From Rhodovulum sulfidophilum (lineage in GTDB: Bacteria; Pseudomonadota; Alphaproteobacteria; Rhodobacterales; Rhodobacteraceae), in the NCBI GenBank assembly GCA_003241785.1, contig QFPW01000053.1:1-8610 (forward strand): a stretch of DNA of 8,610 nt, read 5' to 3'. Of the stretch, positions 1 to 5,806 are shown in pieces. Within the stretch, counting starts at the first letter, position 1, and each line of letters begins with the position of its first letter. Under the pieces are notes generated by a model. That model saw nothing but the letters and a program-made list of their open reading frames with translations, searched no databases and was not told the origin of the DNA. The position numbers and the translations under genes were made by a program.

Positions 1-12
1 TCGTCTCGTCAT
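1..12 (-). CDS. Start of a leftward gene, cut by the window edge
   Basis: An ATG on the minus strand (12-10) is preceded by a clear Shine-Dalgarno AGGAG (18-22) with 5 nt spacing. The reading frame stays open to the window edge, but only four codons (M-T-R-R) are visible, so the product cannot be named. It lies downstream of the DUF932 gene on the same strand, 400 nt away and behind that gene's terminator, so it probably has its own promoter in the 13-260 leader. In related alphaproteobacterial elements a ParB-like or other backbone gene often follows DUF932, but that is only context. The ribosome binding site is the real evidence here. Confidence 0.4.
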
Positions 13-260
13 GGTCTCTCCTCGCTCTCGGCATCATGCCGGTGTCGCGCGGACAATCCACTCATTGCTCCCGTTCAGATTTCTCGAGCCACCTCTCTCA
101 GCATTGGCGTTGCCTCTCTATTCGGGTGAAAGCACAGCAACACCCGGACGGAAAGGTTCGTATATCTTCATAAGTAACTGTAGAGGTCTTTTCGCGATAA
201 CTGGAGTGGCCGTCGCGATTAATCAATTTGTTATCGTGATCTTAACAATGCTCGCGTGAT
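13..260 (-). promoter_or_regulatory. AT-rich leader with inverted GTTA/TAAC motifs, upstream of the leftward gene
   Basis: No convincing gene lies here on either strand. The stretch around 190-250 is much more AT-rich than its surroundings. It contains a dyad TTGTTA (228-233) / TAACAA (243-248) and a second inverted pair CGATAAC (195-201) / GTTATCG (230-236), which looks like an operator or promoter region for the gene starting at position 12. An 18-codon ORF on the minus strand (65 to 9) ends in an ATGA overlap with that gene's start, but its GGGAG (68-72) is only 2 nt from its ATG, so it may not be translated. I could not place a reliable -35/-10 pair. Confidence 0.35.
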
Positions 261-267
261 TCTGCGA

Positions 268-284
268 GCCGGGCGCAGCCCGGC
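268..284. repeat. GC-rich hairpin, 6-bp perfect stem
   Basis: GCCGGG (268-273) pairs with CCCGGC (279-284) around a 5-nt loop. A short CTCGC (251-255) can also pair with GCGAG at 264-268 or 283-287, so alternative folds are possible. There is no T-run on either side, so it is not a standard terminator. It sits between the DUF932 terminator and the leader of the leftward gene. Confidence 0.35.
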
Positions 285-371
285 GAGCGCGGCTATGGGT
301 CCGGCATGGCCGCACCGCCAATCCGCACCGCCGGATCGACGCGATTTTTTCGCCGCTGTCATCGCTGAAAG

Positions 372-396
372 AGGAAAGGCCGCCGGGGTGGCGGCC
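372..396 (-). terminator. Rho-independent-type terminator after the DUF932 gene
   Basis: A 7-bp perfect stem GGCCGCC (378-384) / GGCGGCC (390-396) with a 5-nt loop lies 16 nt past the stop codon of the minus-strand DUF932 gene. Read on the minus strand, the hairpin is followed by TTTCCT, a short and imperfect U-tract. Position and strand fit termination of the DUF932 transcript. Confidence 0.6.
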
Positions 397-411
397 CTGT
401 GGCGCTCGGGC

Positions 412-1254
412 TCAATTGCCCTTCAAACGCTGCATACCCTCGGCCAGCGTCCAGAGCGCACGGTTGAGGCCGACATTCTGGTCGATGCCGTTAATGGCGC
501 GGGTCTGAGTTCGGCGAATGCGTCCATCCGACGTCTGGCGGCGTCCCCGCAGGCCGCCCCGGATGAGGTTTTCCTGAATGACGTTGAACGTGCTCCAGAC
601 ACTTTGCCCGGCATCCTCATGGCGGCGCGGCATGATGATCTGATCCGGCTGAACCGGGCTTTCCTCCTCGCCGTAGCGGGCGACAAGGCTGGCTTCGGCC
701 AAAACCCGCTGCTCGTCCCGCGCAAGCCGCGTTTCCTTCATGGTCTCGGTGGCGTCGATGAGGCGCGGAAAGTCCTCCGCAACGGTATAGACGCCCTCAA
801 TAATCTGATCCTGAATGCCGCCCTTGTGGGGAACGCGGATTTCCTCGAAGCGCTCGCCCGCGATCATGCTGTTGGTGCAGACGAAACGGAGCATCCCGGC
901 AAACATCTGATAGGCGCTGGTCCCGTCATGGCTGTTGACGATGATGACTTCGGCCGCCTCCGGCTTGCCGATCCCGCCATCGCGGCGCAGTCGCAGCATA
1001 TGCTTGGCGTGGCCGTGGCGCGAACCGTCGCGCGGAACCGACTGCACGGCGAAGAACGGGAACCATCCTTCGCGGCGCAGGCCCTCCACGATATCGATGG
1101 TGGGGACATAGACATAGCGTTCGGAACGGCTGTCATGGGCTTCGCTGGCGAAGATCGACGGGACGTGACGATAAAGCGCCTCGTTATCCAGCGGCTCGCG
1201 CCCGCTGATCTGATGGGAGTTGCGGCCGAACCGGGTGGCGAGCTGGTGATACAT
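412..1254 (-). CDS. DUF932 domain protein (plasmid/phage-like)
   Basis: This is a 280-residue protein of the DUF932 family, common on plasmids, prophages and conjugative elements of alphaproteobacteria and related to YfjQ/YafZ of E. coli prophages. The biochemical role is not known. Family-like segments are visible: the N-terminus ending in a Y-x-Y-V-P-T turn (residues 47-52), the conserved N-S-H-D-G-T-S-A-Y block (107-115) followed by M-L-R-F-V-C-T-N-S-M (121-130), and a C-terminal S-T-F-N-V-I-Q-E-N-L block (221-230). The ATG at 1254 is chosen because AGGAG (1262-1266) lies 7 nt upstream and homologues start near M-Y-H-Q. An upstream in-frame extension to 1503 is low-complexity Arg/Pro-rich sequence without family similarity. 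The product is probably cytoplasmic: no signal peptide or membrane segment is seen. A terminator follows at 378-396, and a 30-nt palindrome sits just upstream of the ribosome binding site. Confidence 0.9.
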   Translation of the reverse strand: MYHQLATRFGRNSHQISGREPLDNEALYRHVPSIFASEAHDSRSERYVYVPTIDIVEGLRREGWFPFFAVQSVPRDGSRHGHAKHMLRLRRDGGIGKPEAAEVIIVNSHDGTSAYQMFAGMLRFVCTNSMIAGERFEEIRVPHKGGIQDQIIEGVYTVAEDFPRLIDATETMKETRLARDEQRVLAEASLVARYGEEESPVQPDQIIMPRRHEDAGQSVWSTFNVIQENLIRGGLRGRRQTSDGRIRRTQTRAINGIDQNVGLNRALWTLAEGMQRLKGN

Positions 1255-1274
1255 GGTCTTTCTCCTATGGGCTT

Positions 1275-1304
1275 GGGTTGGAGCGCAGCGCTGCGCTGCA
1301 ACCC
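1275..1304. promoter_or_regulatory. 30-nt near-perfect palindrome in the DUF932 leader
   Basis: GGGTTG (1275-1280) and CAACCC (1299-1304) flank a perfect 16-nt palindrome, AGCGCAGCGCTGCGCT (1282-1297), with a single G:G mismatch pair (1281 and 1298). It ends 8 nt before the AGGAG of the DUF932 gene. It could be an operator for a dimeric repressor or a hairpin in the 5' untranslated region that modulates translation. It is not followed by a T-run on the minus strand. Confidence 0.5.
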
Positions 1305-1526
1305 TGCCCGTCGGCGAGACCGGGGTAGAAAGGTGCAAGGGCGACCGGGCCGGAGGGGGATCACCCGGCCTGCACGGAGCGGAGGAACGACGTGGAGGAA
1401 GGCTGGGGAGACCGGCTCGGTCGAGCGTCAGGGATCCCTTGCGCCGCGCGAGGGCAGCGCCCTTAGCGTTCAATAGAATGATCGCGCCGCTGGCGGCGCT
1501 CACTGAGCCGTTTGGAGAAGAGTGTT
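1305..1526. promoter_or_regulatory. Divergent intergenic region between DUF932 and the AbiGi-like gene
   Basis: No gene is supported here, and it must hold the promoters for two divergent genes. For the plus-strand gene, TAGAAT (1474-1479) is a plausible -10 hexamer, but I see no good -35 at the right distance. Two tight hairpins precede that gene: AGGGC/GCCCT (1451-1463) and GCGCCGC/GCGGCGC (1484-1499). The second ends 15 nt before the GGAG. The minus-strand leader contains CCCCGGTCTC at about 1317-1326. The same 10-mer occurs in the leader of DUF736 near 2616-2625, possibly a shared element. Confidence 0.3.
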
Positions 1527-2177
1527 TTGAAGAAGCTGATTGGCCCGACGCATCCTAACTGGGACGACATGTCTCCGTTCGTCGTTCATTTCACCAAGAA
1601 GTCGGCCACCGGCAGCGAATACGATAATTCCATCTCGATTCTCGCAAGCCGATGCCTTCAGGCGCAAAACCGTTTTGGTATGGGCAAGAATTACGCGGAG
1701 TCGCCACCGTGCGTTTGTTTCAGCGAAGTGCCGCTGCACCAGCTCAAGCGTCTTGCTGATAAGCGCGGGCCATATGGGATTGTCTTCCGAAAGGAGTTCA
1801 TCGTGTCACGCGACGGCGGGCCGATCCTCTATGCCTATCAGGATACGCCGCACGCGAAGGCCACGCGGATGCTAATTGAGGGTGCTGTGGGGAAGCCCAA
1901 CGATCTCATCTGGAAGATCGCGCCCTTTGTCGACCAGCCAGGACACTATGGAAGCTCGTCATACTTCTACGAGTGGGAGCGCGAATGGCGACACCCCGGC
2001 AATCTCGTTTTCAATGAAGCCGACCCAGCGTTCCTGATTATCCCCGAGGATATTCACGAGGCGGCCCGAGACTTCTTCGACAACGCCGAGCGCGAACAAC
2101 TCGGACCAAATTACAAGTGCCCCTTCATCGACCCCTATTGGGGTCTGGAAAAAATCAAAGGCATCTTGAAGCCGTAG
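1527..2177 (+). CDS. AbiGi-like abortive-infection family protein
   Basis: This 216-residue protein resembles the AbiGi family (named for the antitoxin partner in the lactococcal AbiG phage-exclusion system) and the wider DUF2971-like group. Visible motifs in order are V-H-F-T-K (20-24), S-I-S-I-L (35-39), V-C-F-S-E-V-P-L (63-70), Y-G-I-V-F (83-87), P-I-L-Y (99-102), and W-E-R-E-W-R (150-155), followed by a hydrophobic I-I-P-E strand (171-174) and a C-terminal helix. The H-F-T, tyrosine and E-x-E-W-R spacing recalls ADP-ribosyltransferase folds such as DarT, but activity is inference. The TTG at 1527 is chosen because GGAG (1514-1517), within GGAGAAG, lies upstream at good spacing. A TTG at 1512 has no such site, and an ATG at 1569 would leave only five residues before H-F-T. 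No AbiGii-like toxin gene is adjacent. The gene is antiparallel to its DUF932 and DUF736 neighbours, suggesting inserted cargo. Confidence 0.7.
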   Translation: MKKLIGPTHPNWDDMSPFVVHFTKKSATGSEYDNSISILASRCLQAQNRFGMGKNYAESPPCVCFSEVPLHQLKRLADKRGPYGIVFRKEFIVSRDGGPILYAYQDTPHAKATRMLIEGAVGKPNDLIWKIAPFVDQPGHYGSSSYFYEWEREWRHPGNLVFNEADPAFLIIPEDIHEAARDFFDNAEREQLGPNYKCPFIDPYWGLEKIKGILKP

Positions 2178-2200
2178 GCTTCGAGTGGCGGGCATGAGCA

Positions 2201-2232
2201 TGAAGAAGCCCCGCCGCGGCGGGGCTTCTTCA
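2201..2232. terminator. Bidirectional terminator, perfect 32-nt palindrome
   Basis: Positions 2201-2216 and 2217-2232 are exact reverse complements: TGAAGAAG, then CCCCGCCG, mirrored around CCGCGG. Each arm of the GC core is flanked by GAAGAAG/CTTCTTC, so both transcripts end in a pyrimidine-rich CUUCUUC tail. It lies between the stop codons of the convergent AbiGi-like gene (2177) and DUF736 gene (2243), which fits a shared terminator for both strands. Confidence 0.8.
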
Positions 2233-2242
2233 GGGGCCGGTC

Positions 2243-2560
2243 TCAGTCGCCGTTGCGGCGGGACCAGATGAGGTTGTGACCGCTGCCGTCCTCGGCTTCA
2301 ACCAGGCTGGCGTAGATCGGGACCGGGAAGCTCGGATCGTCCAGCTTGACCGAGAGGTATTCGCGGCCGGTTTCGCGGGCGGTTTTCTTCCAGGCAGCGC
2401 CGAACTCGGTCGCGCCGGCGAAGATGCGGAAGTCGGGGCCGCGCTCGCTTTCGCCCTCCGAGGGGACGAACTTGGCCTTGACGTTGAGGGTCAGGGTCTT
2501 GACCGCGCCGGCGAAGCCCGCGCCGTTTTCGTTCTTGGTGAAGGTGCCGATGGTCGCCAT
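2243..2560 (-). CDS. DUF736 family protein
   Basis: This 105-residue protein is an intact DUF736 member, a small family widespread on alphaproteobacterial plasmids and conjugative elements, with no established function. Hallmark segments are M-A-T-I-G-T-F (1-7), the T-L-T-L-N-V-K-A-K strand (22-30), P-D-F-R-I-F-A-G (42-49), F-G-A-A-W-K-K-T (53-60), E-Y-L-S-V-K-L-D-D-P (67-76) and a C-terminal L-I-W-S-R (97-101). The ATG at 2560 is preceded by AAGGAA (2568-2573) at 7 nt. An ATG at 2593 would add an 11-residue basic leader absent from the family. The product is probably cytoplasmic. It reads toward the AbiGi-like gene, with the bidirectional terminator between them. A decayed paralogue lies divergently upstream at 2834. 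Confidence 0.9.
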   Translation of the reverse strand: MATIGTFTKNENGAGFAGAVKTLTLNVKAKFVPSEGESERGPDFRIFAGATEFGAAWKKTARETGREYLSVKLDDPSFPVPIYASLVEAEDGSGHNLIWSRRNGD

Positions 2561-2573
2561 TGTCGTATTCCTT

Positions 2574-2833
2574 TTCCTGTCGGGCCGCACCATTGCGACC
2601 TCGATGGGGGTCGTGAGACCGGGGACGCTCGGCCCTGCACCCGAAGGGCTGGAACGAGTGGAAGGCGGCCGGCGACGGCTTTTTTGCTTCGCGATGCAAA
2701 GCCGAAGGCGGCGGAAAAAAGCTGGCGACGGACGTTGCGGGAGACGAGCGAGGCGAAGCCGGTCTTCGGTCAGACCCTTGCCAATCGAGCTCGCGGATGG
2801 AGCGCCCGTTTCAGAAAATCGGGGGATACGGCA
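2574..2833. promoter_or_regulatory. Structured leader upstream of DUF736, no gene seen
   Basis: No reading frame here looks like a real protein. Several structures are visible. CGACC (2596-2600) pairs with GGTCG (2609-2613). GCTTTTTT (2678-2685) and AAAAAAGC (2715-2722) form an 8-bp inverted repeat, with TTTGC (2683-2687) / GCAAA (2696-2700) nested inside. The octamer GGCGACGG occurs directly repeated at 2671-2678 and 2724-2731. The region separates DUF736 from its divergent relic and probably holds the DUF736 promoter, which I could not pin down. Confidence 0.35.
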
Positions 2834-3105
2834 ATGGCGGCAATCCCTCGCACATTACCGCTCGAGAACGGAAACGGCGTGGACCCCACTGGCCGATGCG
2901 CCACCACCCTAATCCTCGACGTCAAGGCCATGGCCATAATCGCCTCGGGCGAGAAGGACGGACACGCGGCCCTGTTCTCGCACCATCGTTGGCGCGATCC
3001 GCGGGCGGCGCTGCCGAACGTCCATCCGCGTACGGCCGCGTCGATGGTCTCGGCCCAACAGCCGCTCTGCGCCTCCCGGCCGTTCTATGTCACCCTGACA
3101 GTGTG
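2834..3105 (+). pseudogene. Decayed second copy of a DUF736 gene
   Basis: Reading from the ATG at 2834, the translation starts M-A-A-I, passes through E-N-G-N-G (residues 11-15) and reaches T-L-I-L-D-V-K-A (25-32), which lines up with M-A-T-I, E-N-G-A-G and T-L-T-L-N-V-K-A of the intact DUF736. At the DNA level CTCGACGTCAAGGCCA differs from the intact gene's CTCAACGTCAAGGCCA by one base. Further on, GCGGCCC...TTC...CGCA...TCG..GGCGCGA continues the match only with small insertions and deletions. A last segment, TCCCGG..C...TCTA.G.CA.CCTG near 3076-3104, matches the S-F-P-V-P-I-Y-A-S-L region. The frame is shifted more than once and the C-terminal W-S-R is not found. The open frame that continues to 3439 is probably a by-product of high GC. 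Confidence 0.5.
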
Positions 3106-3419
3106 CGAGCGTAGCGGCCCAGCGCTTACTGGCGTCGGTGCAATTGCGATTGAGACCAGCCCTTCAGACGCCTCGCCGTTGCGGGGCAATTTGGCGAAAT
3201 GCCGCTGCCGCCCCTTTGCGTTAGCGATTGAAGTCGAATGGCGGAAACGCACGATAAGCGTGGTTCCGGCGCAGCCTAAAGCGCGGCCCGAAGGGCAACA
3301 CCAAGAGCTTGGTGCATCAGCCGCGCGGGGTGGCCTCCGTGTTGCCGTGGTTTCCAAACGATGCGACATCTTCAAAGAACACAAAGATACGCAAAGTGAG
3401 TCTTTTCGGGAGGGAAAAA
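3106..3419 (+). promoter_or_regulatory. Non-coding region upstream of the nuclease gene, with an operator-like dyad
   Basis: No protein is supported between the DUF736 relic and the nuclease start. A 16-nt dyad, CACCAAG (3299-3305) / CTTGGTG (3308-3314) with a 2-nt centre, lies 105 nt before the start codon and could be a repressor site. Base composition turns AT-rich from about 3355 (AAAGAACACAAAGATACGCAAAG), where the promoter or leader of the nuclease gene is most likely, although no consensus pair is clear. Confidence 0.3.
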
Positions 3420-5600
3420 TTGGGGAGCAGTGTAGCTGAAAAAAAACCGGTTATCCGTACTGAGGCAGAGGTGTTTGAGGAGATTGCCGCCCTCTGTGCG
3501 TCGCCCGGATATATTCATGCGATAGCGTATTTCTGTTTTCGGGATAATCTCATCAAGTTCAGTGAAAATCTGGTCGTAAAAGACATGGATTCTCACTATG
3601 AGGGCTCCAGTCTTCTCCGCAGTGAAATCTCCACGTTGATCGGCTTAATGGCTAGGGCGCCGATCGGGTTAGAGCTTCCGGCTCCACAGATCATGCAAGC
3701 CTACGTTGATCGCACAGATTCATTGATGAAAGAACTTCATCACGCAATGATGACGGGCGCATTCTTTGGAGGAAAGGATTGGGCTGCACTTCTCGCAGAA
3801 GGTAGGGATCCGTTCGATGATGGGGCTGCAATGCGTGAGCCCATCTTTTACGGTGGAGAGTCTGCATACAACTTCCAATATGAGGCCCTGACTGCTCCGA
3901 AGTACAGTTCTGACGATTCTTGGCTTGTTGCTAAGCGTGGTTTCAGCATTACCGATGCTCTGACTGTCACAAAGGCGATTGGCGAAGGGCATATTTCCAA
4001 GCTTGCTTCACTTCGCGAGGAGATGCGCCCAAAAAGCCCGGATGAATGGACCTTTCTGCCTGCTTTCATGTTCACTGCGCAGGAGGTTGTTGAGAGGTCG
4101 GGCCTAGACGCGGCGACTGTCGATGCTGTCCTGCGCGCGTTTCGGTTTGAGAGCCACGAGCGCAATGCGCCTTTTGGTGGCATCAGTGAATTTAACGAAA
4201 CGAATGTGCGGCCAATCCTGTGCATTGCTGACGGCTCTTATGTCCTTCTCCAGCACTATCAGCTTCAAGAATCTCTGTATGAGTCGCCGTTTTTCTGGAT
4301 GATGGTGGACGATAATTATCGTTCCACTGCCACAGCACATCGGGGAAATTTCACCGAAACCTATACGAGCGATCGGCTCCGAGCCGTTTTCGGCGACGCT
4401 CGCGTACTGAGAAACATCGACATCTATCGCGGCAAGAACCGCTATGCGGAAGCCGACGCATTAGTCCTGTTCGGCAATCATGCGATCGTCGTGCAAGCTA
4501 AATCGAAGCGGTTGACGCTAGAAGCGCGGAAAGGCAACGACCGCGCACTACGGGATGATTTTAAAAAGGCAGTCGAGAACGCGTACGATCAGGCGTTACT
4601 CTGCGCAGAAGCCCTACAGAATCCCGACGCATTCGTATTTCGGGATACGTCCGGAGCGGAGATAAAGCTCCCCAATTCCATCGATGTCGTCTTTCCGGTT
4701 TGTGTTCTGGCCGATCACTATCCCGCCTTGAGTTTCCAAAGCCGCCAATTTCTGAAGGTCCGCGCCACAGACTTTGTCAAGCCACCCCTGGTAACAGACG
4801 TGTTCACTCTCGATGTCATCGTTGAGTTTCTCGATACCCCATTGCAATTCTTGAACTACCTCGATCTACGGGCTCAGGCCTTTGACAAGCTTCTCATCAC
4901 CAATGAGCTGATCCCGTTTTCCTACCATCTTCGGAACAATCTATGGCTCGATCCCAAGTACGACATGGTCAATCTTGGGGAGGATTTCACGGCACACGTC
5001 GATGTAGCAATGGCGGTGCGGCGGCAAGGCGTATCTGGCAGCCCTGAAGTCAAAGGGGTGCTGACACGGTATCGCGGAACGCGTACCGGAGCGGTTCTTG
5101 ACCAGATTCAAGAAGCAACCATCCCAGAACTGACCGAATTGGGTCTTTGGATACTACAGCTTTCGGGCCAGACGGCCGATGGGCTATCACGGGCTCTTGA
5201 AAGCCAAATCCAAGCGGCGGTGAGGGAGCGCGTAACAAAAGATCTTAGTTTCCCCTTCGAGGGGCAGTCTGCCGGATTGACGATTCATCTCAGCGCATTG
5301 CCGGTTGAAATTGCGCGAGAGAAAATCCTTCAGCACTGCCAATTGAAAAAGTACGATCTTAAAGCCGATCGCTGGTACGGGCTCGTCCTTCGTCCAGAAG
5401 ATCTTCGGATTAGAGATGCACTTGTTTTGAATGATCCTTGGAAGCAAAATGTCGCTATGGACAAAATTCTCTCGGCACTCCCGCGACGTGCGCCGGTTCG
5501 GCTTGAATCCATGGGGCGCACTTCCAAAAAGGTTGGGCGCAACGAGTCATGTCCGTGCGGCAGCAGACTGAAGTATAAGAAATGCTGTTTGTCTCGATAG
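3420..5600 (+). CDS. PD-(D/E)XK nuclease-like protein with C-terminal SEC-C motif
   Basis: This is a 726-residue multidomain protein that I do not recognise by name. A restriction-endonuclease-like (NERD-type) core is visible around residues 310-400: R-N-I-D-I-Y, then A-E-A-D-A-L-V-L-F (E344, D346), then A-I-V-V-Q-A-K-S-K (Q359, K361), which fits motif II/III D...(E/Q)-x-K. A helix rich in D-D-F-K-K and A-Y-D-Q-A follows. The last residues form a SEC-C zinc motif C-P-C-G-x7-C-C (C711, C713, C722, C723), as at the C-terminus of SecA. The first 300 residues look mostly helical, and no signal peptide or clear membrane segment is seen. The TTG at 3420 is chosen because GGGAGGG (3408-3414) lies 5 nt upstream. 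In-frame starts at 3309 (ATG) and 3396 (GTG) lack a ribosome binding site. Its composition is clearly less GC-rich than the IS66 DNA. It is probably an effector of a defence or conflict system, by inference. Confidence 0.75.
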   Translation: MGSSVAEKKPVIRTEAEVFEEIAALCASPGYIHAIAYFCFRDNLIKFSENLVVKDMDSHYEGSSLLRSEISTLIGLMARAPIGLELPAPQIMQAYVDRTDSLMKELHHAMMTGAFFGGKDWAALLAEGRDPFDDGAAMREPIFYGGESAYNFQYEALTAPKYSSDDSWLVAKRGFSITDALTVTKAIGEGHISKLASLREEMRPKSPDEWTFLPAFMFTAQEVVERSGLDAATVDAVLRAFRFESHERNAPFGGISEFNETNVRPILCIADGSYVLLQHYQLQESLYESPFFWMMVDDNYRSTATAHRGNFTETYTSDRLRAVFGDARVLRNIDIYRGKNRYAEADALVLFGNHAIVVQAKSKRLTLEARKGNDRALRDDFKKAVENAYDQALLCAEALQNPDAFVFRDTSGAEIKLPNSIDVVFPVCVLADHYPALSFQSRQFLKVRATDFVKPPLVTDVFTLDVIVEFLDTPLQFLNYLDLRAQAFDKLLITNELIPFSYHLRNNLWLDPKYDMVNLGEDFTAHVDVAMAVRRQGVSGSPEVKGVLTRYRGTRTGAVLDQIQEATIPELTELGLWILQLSGQTADGLSRALESQIQAAVRERVTKDLSFPFEGQSAGLTIHLSALPVEIAREKILQHCQLKKYDLKADRWYGLVLRPEDLRIRDALVLNDPWKQNVAMDKILSALPRRAPVRLESMGRTSKKVGRNESCPCGSRLKYKKCCLSR

Positions 5601-5655
5601 CGGCGAAAGCTGGCAGCTCGCTGATCCTGAATGACTGTTAGTTTGTTGTGGCGGA

Positions 5656-5763
5656 TCATCGGTGAAGCCACAAGCCGTGCCCACGCAGATTGGCTGGCGG
5701 CGCTCCCGTGACCGGCCCGCTCAGCCCCCTCGCGCGACGGGCCATCAACATGAGCACGATCAT
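5656..5763 (-). CDS. Small 35-residue ORF with a perfect Shine-Dalgarno sequence
   Basis: The ATG at 5763 is preceded by AGGAGG (5772-5777) at 8 nt, the strongest ribosome binding site in the window apart from those of DUF932 and the nuclease. The product begins M-I-V-L-M-L-M-A-R-R and then becomes basic and Gly/Pro-rich, ending L-W-L-H-R; it has no recognisable domain. A 13-codon ORF from 5799 (M-T-V-T-V-I-G-F-R-R-N-L-Q) ends in an ATGA overlap with this start, suggesting translational coupling. Upstream on this strand lie the terminator hairpin and the IS66 left end, so the pair could be the truncated remnant of a gene cut by the IS insertion. It reads toward the 3' end of the nuclease gene. 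Confidence 0.35.
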   Translation of the reverse strand: MIVLMLMARRARGLSGPVTGAPPANLRGHGLWLHR

Positions 5764-5806
5764 TGCAAGTTCCTCCTGAACCCGATGACGGTCACGGTCA
5801 TCGGAT

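Noticed and set aside
864..1364. Minus-strand frame (166 codons) overlapping DUF932
   Set aside because: It overlaps the real gene out of frame and shows no family similarity.
256..1476. Long plus-strand open frame (406 codons) opposite DUF932
   Set aside because: It lies antisense to the well-supported DUF932 gene, has no ribosome binding site and reads as low-complexity Ala/Arg/Gly sequence, a by-product of high GC.
3085..3384. Minus-strand frame (99 codons) upstream of the nuclease gene
   Set aside because: There is no ribosome binding site and no recognisable motif, and part of it overlaps the DUF736 relic.
2276..3439. Long plus-strand open frame (387 codons) antisense to DUF736 and onward
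   Set aside because: Its first part is antisense to intact DUF736. Only the stretch from 2834 resembles a protein family, and that similarity needs frame changes, so it is not one intact gene.
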